A stretch of 64,000 nucleotides of DNA from Candidatus Allofournierella pullicola (GTDB lineage Bacteria > Bacillota > Clostridia > Oscillospirales > Ruminococcaceae): contig DXFW01000039.1 in the NCBI GenBank assembly GCA_019114225.1, positions 1 through 64,000 on the forward strand, given 5' to 3'. The notes under the pieces were generated by a model. That model saw nothing but the letters and a program-made list of their open reading frames with translations. It ran no database searches and was not told the origin of the DNA. The position numbers and the translations under genes were made by a program. Shown here piece after piece: positions 33,714 to 44,023 of the stretch. How positions within the stretch are numbered: the stretch's first letter is position 1; each line of letters starts with the position of its first letter.

Positions 33714-34667
33714 TCATTCCTCCCCCGTCTGCGCTCCCTGCGTCCAGGGTTTGAGAACGATGGGCGCGTTCATCGAACTCTTTTTCTCCCCTGCCTGCAC
33801 GCCCTCCGCCAGCCAGAAGGCGGTGGCGCCGCAGGGCACCACGCCGCCGGTGCTGGACACCGGCAGGCCGATCTCATCGCAGCGGGTCATGCCGCCCTTT
33901 GCCGGGCACAGAAGGGTCTTGAGAATGTACTCCATCACCGCCGGAGACAGGCCGGTGGTGTAGCTGTTCACCGCCACAAAGAGGGGCGTGTCGCTGAGCA
34001 CTTCGGTGCACTGGGCGATGAGGTCATAAATGCAGTTTTCCAGCTTCCACACCTCGCCCGAGGGGCCGCGGCCGTAGCTGGGCGGGTCCATGATGATGGC
34101 GTCGTACACGTTGCCCCGCCTTGCCTCGCGGGCCACGAACTTGGAGCAGTCGTCCACGATCCAGCGGATGGGCTTGTCCGCCAGGCGGCTTTCGGCGGCG
34201 TTTTCCCGCGCCCAGGCCACGATCCCCTTGGAGGCGTCCACATGGCAGACGCTGGCCCCCGCGGCAGCACAGGCCAGGGTTGCCCCGCCGGTGTAGCCAA
34301 AGAGGTTCAGCACCCGGATGGGCCGGTCCGCGGCGGCGATGGCCTTTTGGTAAAAGGCCCAGTTCACCGCCTGCTCGGGGAACACGCCGGTGTGTTTGAA
34401 GCCGGTGGGGCTGACCACCAGGCGCAGGCCCTCCCAGCCGATCTGCCATTTTTCGGGCAGGCGGCGGCGGTATTCCCACTGGCCGCCGCCCTTGTCGCTG
34501 CGGTGATAGACCGCGTCCGCCTTGGCCCACAGGGGGCTGGTGCGCGCGTTCTTCCACACCACCTGCGGGTCCGGGCGGACCAGCAGCGTGTCGCCCCACC
34601 GTTCCAGCCGGCTGCCGCCGGTGGCGTCGATGAGTTCATAATCCTGCCAGGAACTGGCGGCTCGCAT
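33714..34667 (-). CDS. Class I SAM-dependent methyltransferase (RlmI/RlmK-like)
   Basis: The ATG at 34667 follows AAGGAGAAGTGCCT, giving 317 residues. It has a Rossmann methyltransferase core with the SAM loop N-L-F-G-Y-T-G-G, the acidic V-D-A-S-K residue, and the catalytic-type motif M-D-P-P-S-Y-G-R-G, as in RlmI-type rRNA methyltransferases. The substrate is probably 23S rRNA cytosine, by analogy. It is the first gene of the ecf cluster. A short hairpin CCACAG/CTGTGG at 34691-34709 lies in its leader. Confidence 0.85.
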   Translation of the reverse strand: MRAASSWQDYELIDATGGSRLERWGDTLLVRPDPQVVWKNARTSPLWAKADAVYHRSDKGGGQWEYRRRLPEKWQIGWEGLRLVVSPTGFKHTGVFPEQAVNWAFYQKAIAAADRPIRVLNLFGYTGGATLACAAAGASVCHVDASKGIVAWARENAAESRLADKPIRWIVDDCSKFVAREARRGNVYDAIIMDPPSYGRGPSGEVWKLENCIYDLIAQCTEVLSDTPLFVAVNSYTTGLSPAVMEYILKTLLCPAKGGMTRCDEIGLPVSSTGGVVPCGATAFWLAEGVQAGEKKSSMNAPIVLKPWTQGAQTGEE

Positions 34668-34767
34668 AGGCACTTCTCCTTTTTTCTCCGCCACAGCCCA
34701 AAACTGTGGACTCTATATTGTAACCTGTAAATGTGAATATTTCTTGTTGGTTTGCGCGGCGGGGCGC

Positions 34768-35811
34768 TCAGAACATGCTCTGCTGGCCGTTCTCCTCGGC
34801 AAGGGCCGGGGCGCGCATGCCCAGGTGGTCGTAGGCCAGCCGGGTGACGCACCGCCCGCGGGGGGTGCGGGTGAGGAAGCCCATCTGCATGAGATAGGGC
34901 TCGCACACGTCCTCCAGCGTCACCGCCTCTTCGCCCAGCGCCGCGGCCAGGGTGTCCAGGCCCACCGGCCCGCCGCCGTACAGCTCGATGATGGCCCGCA
35001 GAAGGCTGCGGTCCAGCTCGTCCAGGCCCAGCGCGTCGATGTCCATGCGCTTCAAGGCCAGCCGGGCGGCGTCGCCGTCCACCGTGCCGTCGCCCAGCAC
35101 CACCGCAAAGTCCCGCACACGCTTGAGCAGCCGGTTGGCCACACGGGGGGTGCCCCGGCTGCACTTCGCCAGTTCGAGAGCCCCTTCCTCGGTGCAGGGC
35201 TGGCCCAGAATGCCGGCGCTGCGCCGGATGATACGGGCCAGCTCGTCGGGGCTGTAAAGCTCCAGCTTCAAAAGTACGCCGAACCGGTCGCGCAGGGGGC
35301 CGGTGAGCTGCCCGGCCCGGGTGGTGGCACCGATGAGGGTGAACCGGGGCAGGTTGATCCGGATGGACTGGGCGCTGGGGCCCTTGCCGATCATAATGTC
35401 CAGGGCGTAGTCTTCCAGGGCGGGATAGAGCACCTCCTCCACCTGGCGGGAGAGGCGGTGGATCTCGTCGATGAAGAGCACGTCGCCCTCCTGGAGGTTG
35501 GTCAGCAGGGCGGCCAGGTCGCCGGGCTTTTCAATGGCGGGGCCGCTGGTGATACGGATCTGCACCCCCATCTCCTGGGCCACAATGCCGGCCAGGGTGG
35601 TCTTGCCCAGGCCCGGAGGGCCATAGAGCAGGATGTGGTCCATGGGCTCGCCCCGGCGCTTCGCTGCTTCCAGATAAATGCGCAGGTTCTCCTTGACTTT
35701 TTCCTGCCCCACATACTCTTCCAGCGTGCGGGGGCGGAGGTTCAGCTCTTCGCTTTCGCCCCGGTTCATCTCGGGGCTGACCAGCCGGTCGTTGCGATCG
35801 AATTCTTCCAC
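34768..35811 (-). CDS. ruvB: Holliday junction branch migration helicase RuvB
   Basis: It starts at GTG 35811, six bases after AAGGAGG, which lies in the end of ruvA. The 347-residue AAA+ ATPase has G-P-P-G-L-G-K-T-T, Walker [11 protein letters not shown] and the sensor-1 GATTRAG, with a C-terminal winged helix. RuvB hexamers drive branch migration with RuvA. The stop codon is followed by about 100 bases without a gene; the next gene downstream is the methyltransferase on the same strand. Confidence 0.98.
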   Translation of the reverse strand: MEEFDRNDRLVSPEMNRGESEELNLRPRTLEEYVGQEKVKENLRIYLEAAKRRGEPMDHILLYGPPGLGKTTLAGIVAQEMGVQIRITSGPAIEKPGDLAALLTNLQEGDVLFIDEIHRLSRQVEEVLYPALEDYALDIMIGKGPSAQSIRINLPRFTLIGATTRAGQLTGPLRDRFGVLLKLELYSPDELARIIRRSAGILGQPCTEEGALELAKCSRGTPRVANRLLKRVRDFAVVLGDGTVDGDAARLALKRMDIDALGLDELDRSLLRAIIELYGGGPVGLDTLAAALGEEAVTLEDVCEPYLMQMGFLTRTPRGRCVTRLAYDHLGMRAPALAEENGQQSMF

Positions 35812-35814
35812 GGT

Positions 35815-36417
35815 TTACCTCCTTGCCATGCCGCGCAGCGCCAGTTTGATGAGTTCTTCCACCGGCAGGGTGTCGTCCAGTTTGGTCAGCGCCGCCGCTG
35901 CCTCGCCGGAGGTGTAGCCCAGGCTGGTGAGGGCCGCGGCCGCCTGGGCCAGATTGCTGCCCGCGGCGGGGGCCGCCGGCCCCAGGTCGGAGAGGGAAAG
36001 CCCTTCCGCCAGGCCCTTGCCCACCTTGTCCTTCAGTTCCAGCGTAATGCGCTGGGCCAGCTTCGGCCCCACGCCGCTGGCGGCGGTGAATGCCTTGTGG
36101 TCCCCCGCCGAGGCGGCCAGCGCAATGCGCTGGGGGGTGAGCACGCTCAGAATGGCCAGCCCCACCTTGGGGCCCACGCCGCTCACGGCGGTGAGCATTT
36201 TAAAACAGGCCTGCTGCTCCTCGTCGGCAAAGCCGAAAAGGGACACGTCGCTCTCGGTGACGTTCATGCAGGTGTAGAGGATGGCCTCCTGGCCCACGGC
36301 GGGCAGCGCGCCCGCCACGCTGGAGGGCACCTGCACCTGATAGCCCACCCCGGCGCAGCTGATGACCACCTGGTCCAGGCTTTTTTTCAAAATCTTTCCG
36401 TTCAGGCAATAGATCAC
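35815..36417 (-). CDS. ruvA: Holliday junction DNA-binding protein RuvA
   Basis: It starts at GTG 36417, nine bases after AAGGAGG. The 200-residue protein has the N-terminal OB domain (I-Y-C-L-N-G-K), two helix-hairpin-helix motifs (SGVGPKVGLAILS and SGVGPKLAQRIT) and a C-terminal RuvB-binding domain (about 150-200). It sits three bases before ruvB. Confidence 0.98.
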   Translation of the reverse strand: MIYCLNGKILKKSLDQVVISCAGVGYQVQVPSSVAGALPAVGQEAILYTCMNVTESDVSLFGFADEEQQACFKMLTAVSGVGPKVGLAILSVLTPQRIALAASAGDHKAFTAASGVGPKLAQRITLELKDKVGKGLAEGLSLSDLGPAAPAAGSNLAQAAAALTSLGYTSGEAAAALTKLDDTLPVEELIKLALRGMARR

Positions 36418-36435
36418 GGCGAAACGCCTCCTTTA

Positions 36436-36933
36436 TCAGCACAAGGGCATGTTCTGCAGCCGGCTGCGGCTGCAATGGCAATGGGCGATGGCCATGGCCA
36501 GCGCGTCGGCGGTGTCGTCGGGCTTGGGGACCTTTTCCAGGCGCAGCAGCACCCGTGTCATCTCCTGCACCTGCTTTTTCACCGCCTTGCCGTAGCCGGT
36601 GACCGCCTGCTTGACCTGCATGGGGGTGTATTCAAACACCGGCACCCCGCACTGGGCGGCGGCCAGCAGAATGACCCCGCGGGCTTCGGCCACGCCGATG
36701 ACGGTGGTCTGGTTGTGCTGGTAGAACAGCTGCTCAATGCTCAGCGCCTCGGGAGCGTAGTCCCGCATGACCCGCGAGACCCCCTCGTACACCGCCGCCA
36801 GGCGCTGCTCGAAGGGCATGTCCGCCGGGGTGGTCACGGCCCCGAAGTCCACCGGAGAGAACCGGTTTCCGATGTATTCCACGACCCCCCAGCCAACGAT
36901 GGCATAGCCGGGGTCAATGCCCAAAACGCGCAT
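36436..36933 (-). CDS. ruvC: Holliday junction resolvase RuvC
   Basis: The ATG at 36933 follows GGGAAGAG, giving 165 residues. The acidic catalytic residues are seen in G-I-D-P-G (D7), S-I-E-Q-L-F, and the C-terminal P-D-D-T-A-D-A-L-A. It is the first gene of the ruvC-ruvA-ruvB operon, transcribed from the promoter at 36986-37014. Confidence 0.98.
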   Translation of the reverse strand: MRVLGIDPGYAIVGWGVVEYIGNRFSPVDFGAVTTPADMPFEQRLAAVYEGVSRVMRDYAPEALSIEQLFYQHNQTTVIGVAEARGVILLAAAQCGVPVFEYTPMQVKQAVTGYGKAVKKQVQEMTRVLLRLEKVPKPDDTADALAMAIAHCHCSRSRLQNMPLC

Positions 36934-36985
36934 AAACTCTTCCCTCTTTGGCCCTGCGGCCACACTTCTCCACAATATCCGATAT

Positions 36986-37014
36986 AGTATACCACAAAAC
37001 TGCGTCCAGGGCAA
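36986..37014 (-). promoter_or_regulatory. Promoter of the ruvCAB operon
   Basis: The minus strand reads TTGCCC (37009-37014), 17 bases, TATACT (36986-36991) with TGG as an extended -10. I see no clear LexA box overlapping it. Confidence 0.7.
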
Positions 37015-37046
37015 ACGAATGGCGTTTTTTCCGCCTCAAAACAGGA

Positions 37047-37081
37047 AAAGCCCGGCGGCCCTTTTTCAAGGGCCGCCGGGC
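37047..37081 (-). terminator. Terminator of the CAP/Big2 lipoprotein gene
   Basis: A 14-bp stem (GCCCGGCGGCCCTT class) with a short loop is followed on the minus strand by TTTT. Confidence 0.8.
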
Positions 37082-37106
37082 CGGTGGATCCATATTTTGC
37101 CCGCGC

Positions 37107-38357
37107 TCACTCGAACACCGCTACCCAGTAGTGGCAGCCGTCGCCGTCGTACATGTGGGCGATGGCGCCCCGGGTGTAGCCGGTGCTGATCATGTTCTGG
37201 TAGTGGCCGGAGCTGCCCTGCCAGGCGGCGATGACCGAGGCCGCGTCGGCGTAGCCCACGGCGATGTTCTCGCCTCTGGTCTGGGCGCCGTTGTGGCTGA
37301 AGTCCACCGCGATGTCCTCACAGCGGCTCTGGGCGATGGAGGCCAGGCTGTCGTCCCAGGCAAGGGCCGGCGCGCCCACCGCCGACCGCAGCTGATTCTG
37401 CAGGTCAAAGGCGGTGGTGTCCACATCCACATAGAACCAGCCGTGGGTGCCCCAGCCCTCGGGGGCGTCCTCGGTGGGGGCGGCGGTGCTGCCGCCGCCG
37501 GAAGAACTGCTGCCGGAAGAGCCGCTGCCCGAGGACTTGGCGGCTTCCTTGCCGGTGAGGGTGACGCTGCCCGCCACCTCGTAGGCCGTCTCGGCGGTGA
37601 TGGTCACCTCGCCGGCGCTCACCACGGTCACGGTGCCGGTCTCGTCCACGGTGGCCACGCCCTCGTCACTGGAGGCCCAGGTGAGGGTGGCGGCGTCCAC
37701 TGCCGCGCCGGTCTCGTCGGCGGCGGTGACGGCCACGGTGCCGCCCACGGTCACTTCATTCTTTTCGGCGGTGAGGGTCAGCTCCTTCGGGCCGCTCCAC
37801 ACGGTGATCATCGCCTTGGCCCGGGTGCCGTCCGGCGCCAGCACCAGCAGGCTGGTGTGTCCCTCCTTCACCGGGGTCACATTTCCGCTTTCGTCCACCG
37901 TGGCGATGGCCGCGTCGCCGGTCTTGAAGGTCAGCTGGTCCGCCAGCTCCGCGGGCTCCACGGTCACGCTGGCCTGGGCCGCGCCGTCGGCCATATGCAG
38001 CGACATATCCTCCACTGTCAGGGTCTCGGTGGCGATGTTCACCACCACCGTCCGGGTGGCGCTCAGTTCCCCCACCGCGGCGGTGACGGTGGTCTCGCCT
38101 GCCGCCACACCGGTCACGGTGCCCGTTTCATCCACGGTGGCCACCGCCTCGTCGGCGCTGGTCCAGGTGACCTCCGGGCCTTCGGCGGGCGCTTCGCCGT
38201 CATAGGAGAAGTCCGGTTCCAGGACGGCCGTGCCGCCCACCGTCAGTTTCAAAGTTTCTTCAGGCAGCGCAACGCCCGTCAGTTTCGCGCCGCAGGCAGT
38301 CACGGCCAGGGCCAGCACCGCCGCCAGCCCAAAAGCGATCCATTTGCGTTTTTTCAT
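37107..38357 (-). CDS. Lipoprotein with Big2 Ig-like repeats and a C-terminal CAP domain
   Basis: The ATG at 38357 follows AGGAGG. The 416-residue precursor has a lipoprotein signal (LAVTAC, acylated C22). Three Big2-type Ig-like repeats follow (about residues 25-265), each ending in a V-x-A-G-x-T-x-V-T-A strand. A Ser/Gly linker (265-290) leads to a CAP/SCP domain with H-N-G-A-Q-T-R-G-E-N-I and G-H-Y-Q-N-M-I. CAP proteins of bacteria are often found in spore or surface layers and may bind lipids or small ligands. The domain order suggests a stalk that presents the CAP head. It has its own promoter and terminator. Confidence 0.88.
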   Translation of the reverse strand: MKKRKWIAFGLAAVLALAVTACGAKLTGVALPEETLKLTVGGTAVLEPDFSYDGEAPAEGPEVTWTSADEAVATVDETGTVTGVAAGETTVTAAVGELSATRTVVVNIATETLTVEDMSLHMADGAAQASVTVEPAELADQLTFKTGDAAIATVDESGNVTPVKEGHTSLLVLAPDGTRAKAMITVWSGPKELTLTAEKNEVTVGGTVAVTAADETGAAVDAATLTWASSDEGVATVDETGTVTVVSAGEVTITAETAYEVAGSVTLTGKEAAKSSGSGSSGSSSSGGGSTAAPTEDAPEGWGTHGWFYVDVDTTAFDLQNQLRSAVGAPALAWDDSLASIAQSRCEDIAVDFSHNGAQTRGENIAVGYADAASVIAAWQGSSGHYQNMISTGYTRGAIAHMYDGDGCHYWVAVFE

Positions 38358-38476
38358 GCTTTTGCCTCCTGTTTTCGCGCATTTGCGCAAAAAAGGCCGA
38401 AGATGACACGCACATCATCCACGGCTCAACGGTTGCCCCGCGCCGAAGCGCGGAGGGTCTTTCTTGGAACAATATA

Positions 38477-38505
38477 ATTATACCATTTTTTGGTTTTTGC
38501 CGCAA
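38477..38505 (-). promoter_or_regulatory. Promoter of the CAP/Big2 lipoprotein
   Basis: The minus strand reads TTGCGG (38500-38505), 17 bases, TATAAT (38477-38482), with TGG before the -10. The leader is about 110 bases, in which I see no clear regulatory element. Confidence 0.65.
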
Positions 38506-38529
38506 GGGCAGCTTCTGTGAAAAATGCAG

Positions 38530-38566
38530 AAAAAGCCCCGGCGGCGCTTTTGCGCCTCCGGGGCTT
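38530..38566 (-). terminator. Terminator of tRNA-Val
   Basis: A 14-bp stem (one mismatch) around GCCCCGG/CCGGGGC is followed on the minus strand by TTTTT. It starts right after the CCA end of the tRNA. Confidence 0.8.
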
Positions 38567-38567
38567 T

Positions 38568-38643
38568 TGGTGGGCGGTAAGGAACTCGAATCCCTGACCC
38601 TCTGCACGTCAAGCAGATGCTCTACCAGCTGAGCTAACCGCCC
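38568..38643 (-). tRNA. tRNA-Val (anticodon GAC)
   Basis: The minus strand folds into a full cloverleaf: a 7-bp acceptor stem GGGCGGT/ACCGCCC, D arm GCTC/GAGC, anticodon stem TCTGC/GCAGA with loop TTGACGT (anticodon GAC), and a T arm with TTCGAGT. The 3' CCA is encoded. Confidence 0.97.
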
Positions 38644-38664
38644 ATGTCAAATGACAGCTTCGTT

Positions 38665-38693
38665 ATTATAGCAGACGGGCGCGGGTTTTGCAA
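38665..38693 (-). promoter_or_regulatory. Promoter of tRNA-Val
   Basis: The minus strand reads TTGCAA (38688-38693), 17 bases, TATAAT (38665-38670), 22 bases before the mature tRNA end. Confidence 0.75.
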
Positions 38694-38804
38694 GCCCTTT
38701 TTTCAAAAAAACAGTGTTTTTTCTCCGGCGGCAGGGCCGAAAGCACAAGCAAAACCGAGGATTTTGTTTGTTTGGCCGAACATTTAAAATTTATTTGTAT
38801 ATTC

Positions 38805-38833
38805 TTGACAAACCGCAGGGCGTGCCGTACTAT
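38805..38833 (+). promoter_or_regulatory. Promoter of typA
   Basis: TTGACA (38805-38810), 17 bases, TACTAT (38828-38833). The leader of about 85 bases carries a perfect 7-bp hairpin CCGCGCT/AGCGCGG at 38879-38895, ending 13 bases before the SD. Confidence 0.7.
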
Positions 38834-38924
38834 AAATAGCGTGCTTTTTACTGTGCATTATAGAAGTAATAGATAAGGCCGCGCTTTGAGCGCGGCTGAT
38901 CGTGACGAAAGGAAGGGTACGCAC

Positions 38925-40748
<1,824 letters not shown>

Positions 40749-40764
40749 GGACCCTGCCCCATAC

Positions 40765-40798
40765 AAAAAGGCCCGCTGCCAACGGCAGCGGGCCTTTT
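40765..40798. terminator. Bidirectional terminator after typA
   Basis: A 15-bp GC stem (GGCCCGCTGCC/GGCAGCGGGCC) is flanked by AAAA and TTTT. It serves typA and the convergent small-protein operon. Confidence 0.9.
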
Positions 40799-40809
40799 GC
40801 TTTTGTTTG

Positions 40810-41013
40810 TTACCAAAGCCAGTTGCGGGCCTTGGCTTCGCGGATCTCCATCTCCGCCTCGTCGGCGCGGCTGCGCTTGACCATCACCAGCGTGCCGGTG
40901 CTGCCGGCCTTGAGCTTGTAGTCGATCTGGTGGTCGTGCAGCAGCTTTTCCACCTTTTTCAGTTCGTCGCCCTCGCCGCTGTAAACGGGAGTGCGGGGTT
41001 CAAACAGGGACAT
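40810..41013 (-). CDS. Small protein, DUF2007-like
   Basis: The ATG at 41013 follows GAGGAG, giving 67 residues. The pattern E-L-K-K-V-E-K-L-L-H-D-H-Q-I-D-Y-K-L-K followed by a beta strand and R-S-R-A-D-E-A-E-M-E-I-R-E-A resembles the ferredoxin-like DUF2007 family of small putative signal-transduction proteins. It ends in NWLW. It lies 44 bases after the PTPS-related membrane protein and probably shares its transcript. The identification is tentative. Confidence 0.6.
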   Translation of the reverse strand: MSLFEPRTPVYSGEGDELKKVEKLLHDHQIDYKLKAGSTGTLVMVKRSRADEAEMEIREAKARNWLW

Positions 41014-41057
41014 GGGCTTTCTCCTCTCTTCTTCGGGGCGGCGCGCCGCCCCGTTGT

Positions 41058-42725
41058 TTACTTTTTGCGTCTTCTGCGCAGCGCGCACCCTGCGGCTGCG
41101 CCCGCCAGCGCCAGGGCCGACAGACCGCTCACCCAGTCGGAAACGTGCTGAAGGGTGGTGCCGGTGTAGCTCACCACCAGCCGGCCCTCCGGCAGGCCCT
41201 CGGGCACATCCAGTTCCACCCGGCCGCCGGCGTCCTTGTGCAGCGGCACGGGAATGGCCTCGCCGCCGTCCGCCGGCTCCACCCAGGCGGAATAGCCTTT
41301 GTACCACAGTTTCGGAATGCCCCACAGACCGGCGGCGCCGTCAAACTCAGCCACGAAATCGCCGTTGGGCAGGTAGTTGCCGATGAACACGCCCTCGCCG
41401 TTGGTGTACTGCGCGCCCGGCTCAAAGGCGTACTCGATGGCGTTCACCCCGGCGGGCAGCCACTCGGCCCCCACCAGATAGAAGGTCTCGCCCCGCTGGC
41501 CGGTGAAGTAGTTCCGGTCGTAGTTCACCAGTTCCGGTAAAGTGGGCCACAGACAGGCCAGATTGGCCAGCGAAAGGGCAAAGCACACCGCCAGCGCCGC
41601 CGCCCGGCGGCCTTTGCCCGCAAGGCCCGCCAGCAGGCAGGCGGCCCCCAGGCACAGGAACATCTGGCCGAAGGCGTTGAGCCGCCAGGGGAACTGCACG
41701 CTGGTGAGGAAAGTCTCGTCCAGCCTGGACCAGGGCACCCAGTTCAGGGTGGCGAAGGTGAGCGTCGTGCCCACCGCCAGGAACACCCAGCCCCGGCGGC
41801 AGCGCCGCCCCTTGCGGGCCAGCCACGCCCCTGCCGCCACCACCAGCGGCACCAGGATCATGCCGCCGATCCCCAGCCCCATGTAAGAACTGGGGTCGAA
41901 GATGGTGGAAAGGGTGAGATAGTTGTAGGCAAGGCGGGTCAGCAGTTCGGCGGTGACCTTGAAGGTGTCGGCAGAAAACTGCTCCAGCACCGGCAGCCAG
42001 TAATAGCAGCTCACCGCCAGACAGGCCGCCGCAGCGCCCACGCCGCTCAGGATGGCGCGCCGGTTCAGCACCTTGGGCAGCCGAACCAGCACCCACACCA
42101 CCGCCACAAGGCCCATCAGCGCCAGGCTGACGGTGTGGCTGAGCACCAGCCCGGTGAAGCCGAGAAAGAGCAGCCAGGGCTTTTTGGCCCCTTCTTCGGT
42201 GAGGTCCCACAGGCCCCACACCGCCAGAGGCAGAAAGGCCATGGCCTGCACCTCGCCCACCGCGCTGCGGATGTAGAGGTTTGTGAAGTGATATTGGCAC
42301 AGGCCGTAGAGCACCATGAAGGCGCAGCCGGAAAAATGGCTTTTGCCGATGGCGCGGCCCGCGAAATAGCTGGTGACGCACTGAAGGGCCACGCAGCCCA
42401 GCATGAGGAATTTGAACGCCAGTTCCGGCCCCAGCACCGCCACCCGGGCCAGCGCCGCGGGATAGAGCAGCAGGTCCGGGTAAAACAGCCCGGCGGCATA
42501 GCCGTAGCCGCCCAGCAGCAGGGAGTAGACCCGCACCGGGACGGACGCGCCGCCCCCCAGGGCGGCGGCAAGGCCCTCCAGCCGGAGGACGTGGAACACC
42601 GCGTCATGGCCGGCCACCAGGTCCCGGTCGGCAAAGGGCAGCGCGCAGATCACCAGCACCGCAGCGGCGCAGACCGCCGCCGCCAGCCACTGCTTTTTTG
42701 TGTTGGGCGTGAGAGCGTTTTCCAT
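41058..42725 (-). CDS. Polytopic membrane protein, PTPS-related / GT-C-like
   Basis: The 555-residue protein has about eleven hydrophobic segments. Near its N-terminus it carries G-H-D-A-V-F-H, with acidic and histidine residues in the first outer loop as in GT-C glycosyltransferases and the so-called 6-pyruvoyl-tetrahydropterin synthase-related membrane family (PTPS_related). A soluble C-terminal domain follows (about 400-525). Such proteins are thought to move or transfer sugars from lipid carriers, but no member is well characterised. It starts 11 bases after the first DUF3048 lipoprotein, so they likely act together. Confidence 0.7.
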   Translation of the reverse strand: MENALTPNTKKQWLAAAVCAAAVLVICALPFADRDLVAGHDAVFHVLRLEGLAAALGGGASVPVRVYSLLLGGYGYAAGLFYPDLLLYPAALARVAVLGPELAFKFLMLGCVALQCVTSYFAGRAIGKSHFSGCAFMVLYGLCQYHFTNLYIRSAVGEVQAMAFLPLAVWGLWDLTEEGAKKPWLLFLGFTGLVLSHTVSLALMGLVAVVWVLVRLPKVLNRRAILSGVGAAAACLAVSCYYWLPVLEQFSADTFKVTAELLTRLAYNYLTLSTIFDPSSYMGLGIGGMILVPLVVAAGAWLARKGRRCRRGWVFLAVGTTLTFATLNWVPWSRLDETFLTSVQFPWRLNAFGQMFLCLGAACLLAGLAGKGRRAAALAVCFALSLANLACLWPTLPELVNYDRNYFTGQRGETFYLVGAEWLPAGVNAIEYAFEPGAQYTNGEGVFIGNYLPNGDFVAEFDGAAGLWGIPKLWYKGYSAWVEPADGGEAIPVPLHKDAGGRVELDVPEGLPEGRLVVSYTGTTLQHVSDWVSGLSALALAGAAAGCALRRRRKK

Positions 42726-42736
42726 ACGCTCCCCCG

Positions 42737-43951
42737 TCAGCCGGCCGCGGAGGCAGGCTCCGCAGGCGCAGAGGCGGGCTCGCCGGGCACGGACGTCCCG
42801 GCGTCAGCGCCCGCTGCGGAGGCCATGGGCGCGGGAGCCCCGGGCAGAGGCTGTTCCGCGCCGGACGCGTCCAGCATGCGCAGGCTCTGGCCTTCAAAGC
42901 CGCCCCAAATGCCGATGTAGCTGCGGCCGGGCCGCATCGAGAGGGGCTGGCCTTCCGCGTCAAAGAGCTGCAGCGGCTGGTCCGCCTCGCCCTTTTTCCA
43001 TTTGATCTGCACCGCGCCGCCGCCGGAGAGATACAGTCCGTCGCCGCCGGTCATGTCATAATCGCGGGTGGCGCCGTCGTCCTTGAGACCGGAGGAAGCC
43101 ATCAGCACCAGCACGTTGGTATAGCGCACCAGACCGTCCTCCTTGGCACCGTCCAGCTGATCCTGGTCGTTCTCCTTGAGGAAATAGCGGTCGTCCGCTT
43201 CGTCATACACCAGCTGGGCGGTGCGCTGGGCGCCGTAGCCGATGTCCAGGCGGTAGCCGTTGCCCTTGGCGGGCGCGGCGGCCTCGTCAAAGTAGAAGTA
43301 GGTGGGGGTCTCGCCGTCCACCGACTGGCCATAGCTCTCCATGGCGCTCTGGATCAGGCGGGAATCGGCATACCAGCACAGCTCCTGGGGCGCGGTGAGG
43401 TCCCGCTCGCCGTCCAGATTGTAGGCGTTCACGCCGATGTAAACGCCGTCCAGCGGCTGGTAGGTGTACCAGTTCACCAGATTGGAGGTGTAGATGTCGC
43501 TGCCGATGTACATGGGAATGGCGTTCACCGGCATCACCATCTGCAGGAACAGGTCCCGCCCCTGGCACACCGGGCCCACCTTCACCGCTCTTTCCATGCT
43601 GTCGAACACCGCCATCAGGCTGGTGTTCTCGCCGCCGGTGTTGGCCTCGATGAGAAGGTCCGCGGTGCCAATGCCCCACTGGGGCCGGGCGGCCGCGTCA
43701 TTGGACACCATCACCGCCACCGGCCGGCGGCTGGGGTGTTCCGCCGCACGCCCGGTGAGGGCGCTGATCCCCTCGGCCGGCAGCGGCATTTCCGTGCTGG
43801 CCTCGTGGGGCTCGGGGGTAGGTTCTGCCGGCTGGCTGGCGCTCTGGGAAGCGCCGGAGGCGTCCGTGCCGCTCTGGGCGGGCGCGCCTGCGCAGCCCGC
43901 CAGCAGCAGTGCGGCCAGCACCGCGGCAGCAGCTCGCTTTGCAAGTTTCAT
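42737..43951 (-). CDS. DUF3048 lipoprotein (divergent copy)
   Basis: The 404-residue precursor has a lipobox LLAGC (C20), a Ser/Ala/Pro-rich spacer, then the DUF3048 (YerB-like) core starting [10 protein letters not shown]. It differs from the two upstream paralogues: the usual P-Q-S-G-L-x-x-A-D is P-Q-W-G-I-G-T-A-D, and E-x-G-I-T-R-x-M-A is E-N-T-S-L-M-A. The C-terminal tail is Ala/Ser/Pro-rich. DUF3048 has no established biochemical role; it is extracytoplasmic. AAGGAG precedes the ATG, and the PTPS-related gene follows. Confidence 0.8.
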   Translation of the reverse strand: MKLAKRAAAAVLAALLLAGCAGAPAQSGTDASGASQSASQPAEPTPEPHEASTEMPLPAEGISALTGRAAEHPSRRPVAVMVSNDAAARPQWGIGTADLLIEANTGGENTSLMAVFDSMERAVKVGPVCQGRDLFLQMVMPVNAIPMYIGSDIYTSNLVNWYTYQPLDGVYIGVNAYNLDGERDLTAPQELCWYADSRLIQSAMESYGQSVDGETPTYFYFDEAAAPAKGNGYRLDIGYGAQRTAQLVYDEADDRYFLKENDQDQLDGAKEDGLVRYTNVLVLMASSGLKDDGATRDYDMTGGDGLYLSGGGAVQIKWKKGEADQPLQLFDAEGQPLSMRPGRSYIGIWGGFEGQSLRMLDASGAEQPLPGAPAPMASAAGADAGTSVPGEPASAPAEPASAAG

Positions 43952-43975
43952 GGGTGTGTTCTCCTTGTCCTGTTC

Positions 43976-44010
43976 AAAAAGGGCCCCCGCCGATGCCGGC
44001 CGGGGCCCCA
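43976..44010 (-). terminator. Terminator after the second DUF3048 gene
   Basis: A GC-rich stem (GGGGCCCC class with inner GCCGGC pairing) is followed on the minus strand by TTTTT. It separates the second from the divergent third copy, which then needs its own promoter or read-through. Confidence 0.6.
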
Positions 44011-44023
44011 GACTGCAAATGGT

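Noticed and set aside
34744-36987. Plus-strand open frame of 747 codons spanning ruvB, ruvA and ruvC
   Set aside because: It runs across three conserved genes and their spacers, which a real gene would not do.
42737-43951. Divergent DUF3048 copy considered as a pseudogene
   Set aside because: The frame is intact, with SD, lipobox and full length; only motifs differ.
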